Assembly (NCBI RefSeq): GCF_020859565.1
Contig: NZ_JAJHUO010000009.1
Span: 1-64,000 of the forward strand
DNA: 64,000 nucleotides
DNA from: Saccharothrix luteola
GTDB lineage: Bacteria; Actinomycetota; Actinomycetes; Mycobacteriales; Pseudonocardiaceae
Direction of reading: 5' to 3'
Part shown: positions 1-8,015 of the stretch, in pieces
How the letters are laid out: the number at the start of each line of letters is the position of its first letter
Position numbering within the stretch: position 1 is the first letter of the stretch
Program-made: the position numbers and the translations under genes
The notes under the pieces: generated by a model
What the model saw: the letters and a program-made list of their open reading frames with translations, nothing else
Databases searched by the model: none
Told to the model about the DNA's origin: nothing

Positions 1-85
1 CGGCCTCCAACGCGGCCACCACCCGCAACCGCAGCACCTCACGCTCCGCAGGCGACAACCGGTGCGCACCCTCAACCTCGATCAC
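1..85 (-). CDS. N-terminal fragment of a transposase-like protein (runs off the window)
   Basis: An open reading frame begins with GTG at position 85 and runs leftwards off the window. The 28 visible residues contain the stretch HRLSPAEREVLRLRVVAAL, a helical segment of the kind found at the start of the helix-turn-helix of IS630-like and similar transposases. Only the N-terminus is visible, so family and intactness cannot be decided. It would fit the mobile-element character of the island that follows. Confidence 0.4.
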   Translation of the reverse strand, partial: MIEVEGAHRLSPAEREVLRLRVVAALEA

Positions 86-268
86 GACCGATCAACCTAC
101 CGGAAGACGATCACTTTCGACTCAATATCGGGGGAACCTCAGCTGGTAGACCTAATGCTGGACGGGACGAAAGCGGCCTTATGAACGGTCTGGCCAATTA
201 GCGCGGAACTGAGCGGTATCCGTCTAGTGCGGGCGAACCTGCGTCGAAGGCTCCATGGCACGTACGAC

Positions 269-304
269 GCCTGCGGGAGGTTCGCGATCGAACCTCCCGC
301 AGGC
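269..304. terminator. Perfect 16-bp hairpin between convergent ends
   Basis: Positions 269-284 and 289-304 are exact reverse complements separated by the 4-nt loop CGAT. The hairpin lies about 100 nt past the stop of the minus-strand gene ending at 403 and has only a short T-rich tail on either side, so a bidirectional terminator is the likely role. Nothing else recognisable lies between 86 and 402. Confidence 0.65.
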
Positions 305-402
305 GTGCTTTCAGCGGCTGTCGGCGGTGCCCCCGTTTCCATCGAGACGGACGAGGGACGGATTGGTGTTCGACATGTCTCTCTCTTTTCTGGATGTCGT
401 GG

Positions 403-1554
403 TCACGCGGACCACGAGGTGGTGAACCGGTCGACCGGCACTGGTCGGCAGACCGGGGGTGTGCCCGGGTCGGGCAGGCGCATCGCCCGACAACAGGTCG
501 CGCGAAGGACAGCGGCCGCACGGTGCGGCATTGAGGTGAGTCGGTGGGTGGCCGCCCGGGCGGCTCCCGGTGAGGCGAGCTCGTCGAGCTGGTCGCGCAA
601 CGGGAGAGACGGGTCCAAGACTCGCACGGTGGCTGGCACCAACGGCGCGGCACGGGCGAGTGCGACTGGCTTGCCGATCGCCACCGCGTACGCAGTCACC
701 GGGCCGTGGTCGCCGATCACCCGGTCGGCGGCTACCAGCGGGATCCGCCAATCCGCGTCGGGAGGAACCACGACGAGCCCGGCCCGTCGCACGTCCGCCG
801 TCCAGGCGAGGATCTGACGGCGACCGTGCACGTCCCACACGTCCGGGTGCAGGTGGCACACCACGAGGTGCTCAGGAAGCTCCGCGACGAGCCGGTCGAG
901 CAGGCCCGGCGCCCTCGCGAACAGCGATTGCGGTCCACGTCCCGAACTCACGAGCAGGACCGGCCTGGCCGCCGCGACCTCGAGCGCCGACCGATACCGC
1001 TCACGGTGGCGCATGCTCGCGGCCAACCGGTCGAAGCCCATGTCCCCGATCACAACGGCGTGACGGGCGGCCCCCGACCACCGATCCCGCAGCAACCGGT
1101 GTTGCTCGTGGTGTGCCAGCGCGACGACCGACAAGGGGTGCGCGGTGCCACCCGGTCGTGCCAGGGCTTGCTTGATTCCAGCGAGTCCGTCGTACCCAGG
1201 CAGATCCGGGAACGCCCCGCGCGGCGCCGGGTCCGGCAACAGCAGGACCGGCCCACCGCCGAGGTCGCTGACGGCTCGGCTCGACGCCGCCACGACAAGG
1301 TCGAACCGCTCGCCAACCGCATCATGCCAGGGGATGGTCAGCGCAGCCGCCTTGCGCAGGAACTCGTCGACCCCGCTGCCGACCTTGTCCGGTGGGCTCG
1401 TGAAGACCACTTGTACCTCGGGCTCACTCTCGATCACCGATAGCGCGTCGAGTACCCGTTGCCCCGAGGCGACTGTGTGCACGACCGCGAGGGCCACTCG
1501 CCGCACCGCACGTGTTCGTTCGAGAGGTGCTCGTGTCCAGCTCCTCGTCGCCAT
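403..1554 (-). CDS. Conserved actinobacterial protein with a glycosyltransferase-like layout, function unknown
   Basis: 383 residues from ATG 1554, preceded by GGAGGT. The frame stays open to 2010, but the extension is low-complexity Arg/Pro/Gly sequence lying across the divergent SARP start, so it is rejected. The protein alternates hydrophobic strands with helices (RVALAVVHTVASGQRVLDAL near the N-terminus; VLLLPDPAP, AVVIGDMGFDRL, VLLVSSGRGPQSLF, HLVVCHLHPDVW, LVAADRVIGDHGPVTAYAVA later). This resembles CDP-glycerol glycerophosphotransferase or GT-B proteins, and similar proteins are common beside actinobacterial regulators. From memory of the family I would expect a Rossmann-type two-domain fold, but no catalytic motif is secure. 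It is divergent from the SARP gene across 122 bp that must hold both promoters. Confidence 0.7.
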   Translation of the reverse strand: MATRSWTRAPLERTRAVRRVALAVVHTVASGQRVLDALSVIESEPEVQVVFTSPPDKVGSGVDEFLRKAAALTIPWHDAVGERFDLVVAASSRAVSDLGGGPVLLLPDPAPRGAFPDLPGYDGLAGIKQALARPGGTAHPLSVVALAHHEQHRLLRDRWSGAARHAVVIGDMGFDRLAASMRHRERYRSALEVAAARPVLLVSSGRGPQSLFARAPGLLDRLVAELPEHLVVCHLHPDVWDVHGRRQILAWTADVRRAGLVVVPPDADWRIPLVAADRVIGDHGPVTAYAVAIGKPVALARAAPLVPATVRVLDPSLPLRDQLDELASPGAARAATHRLTSMPHRAAAVLRATCCRAMRLPDPGTPPVCRPVPVDRFTTSWSA

Positions 1555-1676
1555 CCGACCTCCGTTCCCTCCAGCTCGCTCAGGACGGCGGAAGCGTCTC
1601 CGACGAACGTGTGCCGATCGTGTGGGTTGCGTGTGGAAGAGCGGCTCCCGCACACAGTTCTGCTTCACTGGTTGTG

Positions 1677-4412
1677 ATGGAGGACAACGACATCCGCGTT
1701 CAGGTTCTCGGTCCGGTAGCGCTGTTCGTCGATGGTGTCGAACAGCGGCTGACGGACCGCACCCGTGCCCTGTTGGCGGCCCTGGCCCTCGACCGTGAGC
1801 GCGCCGTGGAGCGGGAGCAGTTGATCGAGCTGCTCGGCGGCGCCCCAGGTTCGCTGACGCTGGCGACGATCCGGAACTACGCGCGCGATCTGCGGAAGTT
1901 AGTCGGTAGCCAAGTGCTGCCGAACAAGCGCGGCCGCGTCCGCCTGAACCTCGACCCCGGGCACATCGACTACTGGCAGTTCCGGAAGCTGTTCGACCGA
2001 GCCCAGTCATCCGAAGGTGAAGAACGGCGGCGTGCGTTGCGGGAAGCCCTGGACTTGTGGCAACCGGGAGAGCCGCTGCACAACGTCGGGCAGGCGCACC
2101 TCCAAGACCAAGTCGCGGACCTGACGACCCGGCACCGCAAGACCTACCTCGACCTGATCACCGTGAATCTGGGGTCTGGCCGGGTGGACGAGGCCGTGAC
2201 GGACGCGCGAGAGGCGTTAAGCCGTTGGCCGCTTGACGGCGAGATCTGCGGGGCCTTGCTGCAGGCGCTGGGGCACATGGGCGATGACGGCGAAATTAAC
2301 CGGATCGCGGCCGAGTTCACCGAACGTCGACGCAAGGCCGCACAGGGCCTGCCTGCGAACTTCACCACCCTGGTGAGGAACGCCCTAGCGGACGCCGGTA
2401 CCGCGACCAAGATCACCATGGCTCGCCCACTCAGGCCGAACCAGCTGCCCCGAACAGTCGAGACCCTGCACGGACGTGACCACGAGTTGGCACAGCTCGA
2501 CTGGCTGCTCGCCGGCCAGGCACGAGCCATCGCGGTCGTCGGCCCGGCCGGCGTCGGGAAGACACAACTCGTGTTGTTCTGGGCGCACTGCTCGCTCGAC
2601 GCGTTTCCCGACGGCGTGCTCTACGGCGACCTGCGCGGGTTTGACGAGCGCGACCCCGTGCCGGCTGACCGCCTGCTCACCTCGTTCGTCCGCGCGCTCG
2701 GTGCGATGCCGACCGAAGACCCCGTCGGCCAGTACCGCAGCCTGTTAGCCCACCGGGCGGTCCTCGTGGTCCTCGACAACGCACCCGACTACGAGCACAT
2801 CGAACCGCTGTTACCCGCCGGCCCGCAGTGCGCGGTCGTCGTCACCAGCCGACGGCGGATACCGGCGATCCGCTCCGCCGGGAGCGGCAAGGAGGTCACC
2901 GTGAAGCGGTTGGCGCTGGAAGCCGGTGTCGCAATGCTGCGCGACTTGATCCACGACAGGCGGGTGAAGGACGAGTGGGGAGCGGCCCGGGATCTCGTGA
3001 TCGCGTGCGGCAGACTGCCCTTGTCGATCACGATCGTCGCGGCCCGCGCGGAGCAGCGCAAGACCCACCGTCTGGACAGGATCTTGAAGGACCTCCGCGA
3101 CACGTCCGCGCTGCTCGACGCGCCGGTGCCGAAGAACCGGTCGATCAAGCTCGAGACGGTGATCGCCTGGTCATACCGGGCGTTGTCACCAGCCGCCGCG
3201 GACGTGTTCCGACTGCTCGGCGTACATCCGGGGCCGGTCATCGGCGCGGCCGCGTTGAGCTTCCTCACCGGGCTGCCGCAGGCCGAGCTCCGATCGTGGA
3301 TGGACGAGCTGACGGAGAGCCACCTGGTCGAGGAAATCGAAGAGGACCGGTTCGAACTGCTCGGGGAGTTGCGCCTCTTCGCCGCGCGCCAAGCCGAGTC
3401 CGACTTGACCGAGGAGGCCCTTGTCGCAGCGCGGACGCGGGTTCTCGACTACCTGTTCTGGGTGGGTTGGGCCTGCGACCTGGCGCTCGAATCGGAACGC
3501 GAGTTCCCGGAAACGTCGCAGCCCCTCGGCCTCACGGTGCCTGAGTTCTCGAGGGACGAGGCCATGGACTGGTTCGACGCCGAGTACGGCGTCTTCACCT
3601 CGGTGCTGACACAGCCCGTGTATCGGAGCTACGAGTCCTACCAGTGGAAGCTTTCGTTGGTGCTCGTCTTCTACCAGCGCCAGCGTGGGCATTGGCGGGA
3701 CTCGGAGAAGTTCCTGACCGATGCGACGGAGACAGCCGCCCACACCACCGAGCCCCGGTACCAGGCGGTCGTGCACCGGCAGCTGGGCGCGACTCGACGC
3801 AAGTTGAACGACCTGAACCGCGCGGTGAGCGTCCTGCACAAGTCGATCGCGCTGGAGCGGGAAGTCGGCAACATCGTCGGCGAGGCGCACAGCCATCAAG
3901 TCCTCGGTGCGATCTACGAGAGCCGGAAGGACATGGCCGAAGCGACCGAGCACTACGGCACCGCCCTCCAGACCTACGAGGCCGTTGATGATCGACGGGG
4001 TATCACGTACACGGCATCAGGCATGGCCGGTGTCCTCCTGGAGACGGGGCGTCCGGAAGAGGCGCTCACCCTCGCGCAGCGCGCGGTGGAGACCGCGAAT
4101 GATGGGTACGGCCTTGCTGCGGCACGTCGGACGATCGCGAGTTGCCACCTGGAGCTCGGCAACCCGGCCGCTGCGGTGGTCCCGGCGAAGCAGGCCGCCG
4201 ATGAGTACCGCCGAACCGGTGCCGCGCTCAACGAGGCTCGCGTTTGCGAGCTGCTCGGCAATGCGCTCGCCCGGACCGGCGATCCGGCCGGTGCGCGTGA
4301 GGCTTGGCAACGTGCCCAAGACCTGCTGGTGGACTTGCTGAAGGACCTGCCCAAACCCTCGTCCGACGATCAGGACCTCCTGGCCAGGCTGCGTCAACTC
4401 ACGGCACCCTAG
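1677..4412 (+). CDS. SARP-family regulator with NB-ARC ATPase and TPR tail (AfsR-like)
   Basis: 911 residues from ATG 1677 (GTG 1674 also possible). Domains in order: an OmpR-type DNA-binding winged helix (about 5-95, RVQVLGPVALFVDG), a bacterial transcriptional activation domain (about 100-235), an NB-ARC/STAND ATPase with P-loop GPAGVGKT near 288-295 and hydrophobic strand VVLDNAPD, then helical repeats of TPR type in the last 300 residues. This is the AfsR/SARP plan: DNA binding gated by nucleotide-dependent oligomerisation, usually activating secondary metabolism or a neighbouring operon. No biosynthetic cluster follows; the convergent neighbour is a Ser/Thr kinase, and AfsR-type proteins are known kinase substrates, so a kinase-regulator pair is plausible. 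Its stop overlaps the kinase stop by 4 nt, leaving no room for a terminator. Confidence 0.85.
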   Translation: MEDNDIRVQVLGPVALFVDGVEQRLTDRTRALLAALALDRERAVEREQLIELLGGAPGSLTLATIRNYARDLRKLVGSQVLPNKRGRVRLNLDPGHIDYWQFRKLFDRAQSSEGEERRRALREALDLWQPGEPLHNVGQAHLQDQVADLTTRHRKTYLDLITVNLGSGRVDEAVTDAREALSRWPLDGEICGALLQALGHMGDDGEINRIAAEFTERRRKAAQGLPANFTTLVRNALADAGTATKITMARPLRPNQLPRTVETLHGRDHELAQLDWLLAGQARAIAVVGPAGVGKTQLVLFWAHCSLDAFPDGVLYGDLRGFDERDPVPADRLLTSFVRALGAMPTEDPVGQYRSLLAHRAVLVVLDNAPDYEHIEPLLPAGPQCAVVVTSRRRIPAIRSAGSGKEVTVKRLALEAGVAMLRDLIHDRRVKDEWGAARDLVIACGRLPLSITIVAARAEQRKTHRLDRILKDLRDTSALLDAPVPKNRSIKLETVIAWSYRALSPAAADVFRLLGVHPGPVIGAAALSFLTGLPQAELRSWMDELTESHLVEEIEEDRFELLGELRLFAARQAESDLTEEALVAARTRVLDYLFWVGWACDLALESEREFPETSQPLGLTVPEFSRDEAMDWFDAEYGVFTSVLTQPVYRSYESYQWKLSLVLVFYQRQRGHWRDSEKFLTDATETAAHTTEPRYQAVVHRQLGATRRKLNDLNRAVSVLHKSIALEREVGNIVGEAHSHQVLGAIYESRKDMAEATEHYGTALQTYEAVDDRRGITYTASGMAGVLLETGRPEEALTLAQRAVETANDGYGLAAARRTIASCHLELGNPAAAVVPAKQAADEYRRTGAALNEARVCELLGNALARTGDPAGAREAWQRAQDLLVDLLKDLPKPSSDDQDLLARLRQLTAP

Positions 4413-5338
4413 CTTTCGATTGGCGGAATTCGCAGAGGATTGACACGCAGCCAGGCTTCGGGATCGGGGTCAGGAGCTTGCGGATCCGGTGGCGCGTCGG
4501 GTGGTGGCAAGAGCTTTCGCAGATTCCCCACCGCTTCGGCAATCGTAGCGTATCTGCGGGTGAGATCGCGGTCGACCATGCGCAGCACGATCGGTGCGAG
4601 GGCGGGACCTAAACGATGCAGTACTCGCGGCGGCACATCGACCGGCTCGTCTCCGACGTTCCAGCCGTCGTCTTCCAGGAACGGTAGGCGGTTCGCGACC
4701 ATCTCGCACAACAGACATCCGAGCGCGTAGATGTCACTCTGGAAGGTCACCGTCGCCGCCCGCACCTGCTCATATGGTGCGTAGCCTGGTGTTCCTTGAG
4801 GGAGATTCTCCCAAGTGGTGTCCTTCGCGATGCCGAAGTCCAAGAGGTACACCTGACCCTCCGGGTCGATCATGATGTTGTCGTCCTTGACATCACGGTG
4901 GACGAACCCACGTCGGTGCAGTTCGTCGAGAATCTCGCCCACCTGGCAGGCGATCGCCACTGCGGTCCGCCGTTTGACGGATCTGTTGCCGGCGATGAGA
5001 TCCGTGAGCAGCGCTCCTTCGATCAACTGCATGACCACGTAGGACTGTCCTTCGTGGACACCGAAGTGGTGAACGATGGGGGCTCCGCGGATCGTGCCGA
5101 ACCACCGGCCCACGGCACCTTCGGACTCCAGCCTCTTGTCGTACGACTCGATCCAGGTATCGGATTCCTGGAACCTGGTCTTCCGCACCTTGACCGCGAC
5201 CTCAAGATCAGAATTGAGGTCCAGAGCGCGGAACACTCGCCCCATACCGCCGCGCCCCAGTGGCTCGACCAAGCGGAAACGATCAGCGAGCACTGTGCCG
5301 ATCTTCACAAATTCACCCTTCCGCGCCTGAAACTCCAC
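4409..5338 (-). CDS. Soluble Ser/Thr protein kinase (Hanks type)
   Basis: 309 residues. Glycine loop LGRGGMGRVF (28-37), VAVK lysine 50, catalytic HRDVKDDN (147-154), DFG (167-169), activation segment ending APYE near 187-190, and the SDIYALGCLLCEM helix are all present, so it should be active. No transmembrane segment or extracellular sensor follows; the tail after the kinase fold is a Pro/Asp-rich stretch of about 35 residues. GTG at codon 11 is an alternative start. It is convergent with the SARP regulator (4-nt overlap) and divergent from the pPIWI-RE operon, which starts 101 bp away, so their promoters share one short region. Substrates are not visible from sequence; the SARP regulator is a reasonable candidate. 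Confidence 0.88.
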   Translation of the reverse strand: MEFQARKGEFVKIGTVLADRFRLVEPLGRGGMGRVFRALDLNSDLEVAVKVRKTRFQESDTWIESYDKRLESEGAVGRWFGTIRGAPIVHHFGVHEGQSYVVMQLIEGALLTDLIAGNRSVKRRTAVAIACQVGEILDELHRRGFVHRDVKDDNIMIDPEGQVYLLDFGIAKDTTWENLPQGTPGYAPYEQVRAATVTFQSDIYALGCLLCEMVANRLPFLEDDGWNVGDEPVDVPPRVLHRLGPALAPIVLRMVDRDLTRRYATIAEAVGNLRKLLPPPDAPPDPQAPDPDPEAWLRVNPLRIPPIES

Positions 5339-5439
5339 CGTGTCACATCATCCGGGCAACCTGCTGTCCCGTTACAAGGTTCACCCCAGCGGAGTAGTGC
5401 GGCTCTGACATGATCTCGGCCTACGGGGAGGGAGGGTGC

Positions 5440-6981
5440 ATGGGGCATTGGCAGGTGCCGCAGGGAATTTCGGGTAATCCGCAAAAAGTCGTTGTATCGG
5501 TCGCGAGCGTCGGTTCCACCGACTTCCGCTGTCCGATGGCGGAAGCCCTCAAAGCGCGCCACGGACTGCGCCCAACGGACGAACGGCCGAAGCCCACCAC
5601 GCTCAACGATTTCCCCCTTGGCCCGTTCATGACCGCGCTCGACCTCGTGGAATTCGGCGGTGTGGAGCCGGCGGTGGCCGTGCGCCGGGCGCTTGCTCCC
5701 GCGCGGGGTTCCCGCAACCACGACGGGCTCGCCGACTGGACCAGGCATGCGGTCGCGGGCTACCTCGACGCGTTCGAGGGCGACGAGGCCACGCCCGTCC
5801 GCACACCGTGGAAGCAGGTCGTCAGGCTGGCGGCACCTGATCCGCGTGGCGTCCGGCACTACGAGATCAACGCGTGGGGCAGGCGGTTCCGCTCCGCCGG
5901 CGGCGTGAACGAGTTGCGGCTGATCGGCTTTCGCAACGGCCGCCGCGGGACGGGTGAGCTGGCCGTCGCGGGGTTCGTCGCAGCGAGCGGGGACCCCGCG
6001 CCGGAACGGATCCGCATCAGGGAGTTCTCCTGCCTGACCGGCCAGGCCGAGCTGCTGTACGACCGGACGCGGGCGGAAACGCTCGACCACTACCGCGAGC
6101 ACGGTCGGGACGCGCTCAAGAACGCCGTCGACGGCGATGAGTACCGGCCTGGTGAGTCGTGCGTCGCATGCCGGTTCCGGTCGGTGTGCCCGGCGCGGGC
6201 GGAGACACCCGGCGTGCTCGGTATCGCGGACCGGACTCGACCGCGTCGTACCTGGTCCGTCAGCAACGCCCGCAAGTACCGCGGTTGTCCGGCGCGCGAC
6301 CACCTGGGGCGGCTGCGGCTGCCTAAGGCCGCCGCGTTCGAGCACGGTCCCGCTGCCGAACGGGGCCGCGCCGTCCACGCCTACGTCGAACATCGCCACC
6401 GGTCCGGCGCGGTATGCGTCCCGGACGTACCGGAGAGTTGGCCGGACCGCGCCCTGCCGGTGGACGAGATCGCGGCCGGGACGGCGATGCTGCGGCACCA
6501 CGCGGAGGTGTGCCCGCTCTCGTTGGCGCCGACCGAGCTCCGCATTGAACCCAACCTTGTGTTCGACGACACGGCCGCCGAAGTCGTCGTGATCGCGAAA
6601 CCCGACCTGCTCTACCGGGACGGCGACTCCCTGGTCTGGCGTGAGCTGAAGACCACCCGCACGGACCCGGACCGGCTCTACCGCACGCTGTCGACGATCC
6701 CGCAGCTCGCCCTGGCGATCGTGCTGCTCGGCAAGAACGCGATCCGCGACGCCGGTCCGAACCCCCGGGTCGAGCTGGAGTTGCTCCACCCGGACGGCAA
6801 CGACCTGCGGATCTACGACGTGCGGGATCCCGCCACACGTGCCGAGGCGGAGGCGGTGGTCACGTCGCTGGCCGCGCCGTGGCACGGTGACGACGAGTTC
6901 CCCGCACGGCCGGGCGCCGACTGCCGCACCTGCGAGGTGGTGCGGTGGTGCCCGTCCGGCCGCGCCGAGGTCGCGTCGTGA
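5440..6981 (+). CDS. Cas4/RecB-like PD-(D/E)XK nuclease with iron-sulfur cysteines, first gene of the pPIWI-RE operon
   Basis: 513 residues from ATG 5440, placed just behind a purine-rich Shine-Dalgarno (GGAGGG); the upstream in-frame ATG 5410 lacks one. The C-terminal half reads as a Cas4-type nuclease: first cysteine C283 (YRGCPARD), nuclease residues D389, E402 and K404 (KPDLL, then RELKTT), and a closing trio C495, C498, C504 that with C283 would hold a 4Fe-4S cluster. The N-terminal 230 residues form an unassigned domain followed by a second C-x2-C-x5-C knot (C241, C244, C250). Its stop overlaps the next start (GTGA). Function inferred: DNA end processing or guide/target handling for the pPIWI-RE module; the overlap implies co-translation with it. 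Confidence 0.8.
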   Translation: MGHWQVPQGISGNPQKVVVSVASVGSTDFRCPMAEALKARHGLRPTDERPKPTTLNDFPLGPFMTALDLVEFGGVEPAVAVRRALAPARGSRNHDGLADWTRHAVAGYLDAFEGDEATPVRTPWKQVVRLAAPDPRGVRHYEINAWGRRFRSAGGVNELRLIGFRNGRRGTGELAVAGFVAASGDPAPERIRIREFSCLTGQAELLYDRTRAETLDHYREHGRDALKNAVDGDEYRPGESCVACRFRSVCPARAETPGVLGIADRTRPRRTWSVSNARKYRGCPARDHLGRLRLPKAAAFEHGPAAERGRAVHAYVEHRHRSGAVCVPDVPESWPDRALPVDEIAAGTAMLRHHAEVCPLSLAPTELRIEPNLVFDDTAAEVVVIAKPDLLYRDGDSLVWRELKTTRTDPDRLYRTLSTIPQLALAIVLLGKNAIRDAGPNPRVELELLHPDGNDLRIYDVRDPATRAEAEAVVTSLAAPWHGDDEFPARPGADCRTCEVVRWCPSGRAEVAS

Positions 6982-8015
6982 CGGTGGCGGACGACGACAT
7001 CGCTTTGGTGCACGCGGTCGCCCTGGCAGTGCTGGAACTCGGTGACGAGGACCTGAAGACCGGCTTCGCGATGCCCTACCCGGACCGCGCGCAATCCGTG
7101 CTGGATCGGCTGACCCTGACGTGCCTTTCGCGCGGTACCCGACCGCCCCGCAGCCTGCCGGACCTGGTCAAGTGGTGCGGTGCCCGACCGCTGGTCGATT
7201 GGCCGCTACGTCTGCCTCGAGAGGTCTTGGGCGGCGATGGGCTGTTGGTGGACGTCCGGCGGTCTCGTCCAACGGGCCTGTGTCGGGAGTGGGCGGAGGA
7301 CGGCAACGCCGTGCGGCCGGACCCGATCCGCGACCACCTTGAGAAAGCCGCGGCACCGGACCTGCACCTGGCGTGCCGGGATTTCCTGGCCGAGTACCAG
7401 GTCGTCTCGGACAACGAGGTCACCGCCTTCGTCGGTGACCGTGTCGCCCGCCGCACGTGGCGGCTGGTTCGCGACCTCTACCGGCCGGTCCCGCGGGCGC
7501 TTGTGCGACGCGGCGAGGTGGCCCGCTGCACGGTCTGCCGCGCGCTGTCCGTGCCACTCGCCGGCGGTGGCTGGCTGTGCGAGTGGGAGGCGTGTCCGGC
7601 GGGGGAGCAGCTACCGGAGTTGCTGCCCGCCACTGGGAGCCTCGTGCTCGCCGAAGCGGCTCGGAGGGTGATCAGCGGCGTCGCCCGAGTGGAGCAGGCC
7701 GTGGTCGGGCTGGCTCGAAGCCACGGCGCGGCGGTCACCCGTGAAGTCGAGGGCCTGCGGATCGACTGGCCCGAGGGCGGGCACAGGTTCGTGCTGGCGT
7801 TCGACCACGGCGACCCGGCACTGCTCGCCCGCGCGGTGGGCAGGTCAGCCTGGCGGGACCGCAATCCGCTCGTGATCGTGCCCGCGGAGCGCCTGCGGGC
7901 GAGGCCCGATTACCGGGCGGTGTTCGGCCGGCTCGTGGTCGGTGCGCCGACACTCGTGGCCGACGCGGAGCTGGTGGACCTGGCGGGCGGCTCGGTGACG
8001 TGGGGTGAGATGTGA
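6978..8015 (+). CDS. pPIWI-RE-associated small protein, likely the (degenerate) restriction-endonuclease-like third component
   Basis: 345 residues from GTG 6978, overlapping the previous stop. N-terminal helical half, then a zinc-knuckle-like region (CTVC, 22 residues later CEWEAC), then a C-terminal alpha/beta domain with WPEGG, FVLAFDHGD and PLVIVPAERL. Known pPIWI-RE islands contain a restriction-endonuclease-fold protein between or beside the helicase and PIWI genes; position and the C-terminal strand pattern fit that role. The expected catalytic D-x-K core appears as FDHGD, without the lysine, so catalysis is doubtful. Assignment rests on context and fold impression, not on a clear motif match. 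Its stop overlaps the helicase start (TGATG). Confidence 0.6.
   Translation: MTVADDDIALVHAVALAVLELGDEDLKTGFAMPYPDRAQSVLDRLTLTCLSRGTRPPRSLPDLVKWCGARPLVDWPLRLPREVLGGDGLLVDVRRSRPTGLCREWAEDGNAVRPDPIRDHLEKAAAPDLHLACRDFLAEYQVVSDNEVTAFVGDRVARRTWRLVRDLYRPVPRALVRRGEVARCTVCRALSVPLAGGGWLCEWEACPAGEQLPELLPATGSLVLAEAARRVISGVARVEQAVVGLARSHGAAVTREVEGLRIDWPEGGHRFVLAFDHGDPALLARAVGRSAWRDRNPLVIVPAERLRARPDYRAVFGRLVVGAPTLVADAELVDLAGGSVTWGEM

Noticed and set aside
1555-2010. 5' extension of the minus-strand gene ending at 403
   Set aside because: It runs through the divergent SARP start and is low-complexity; ATG 1554 has a good ribosome site.
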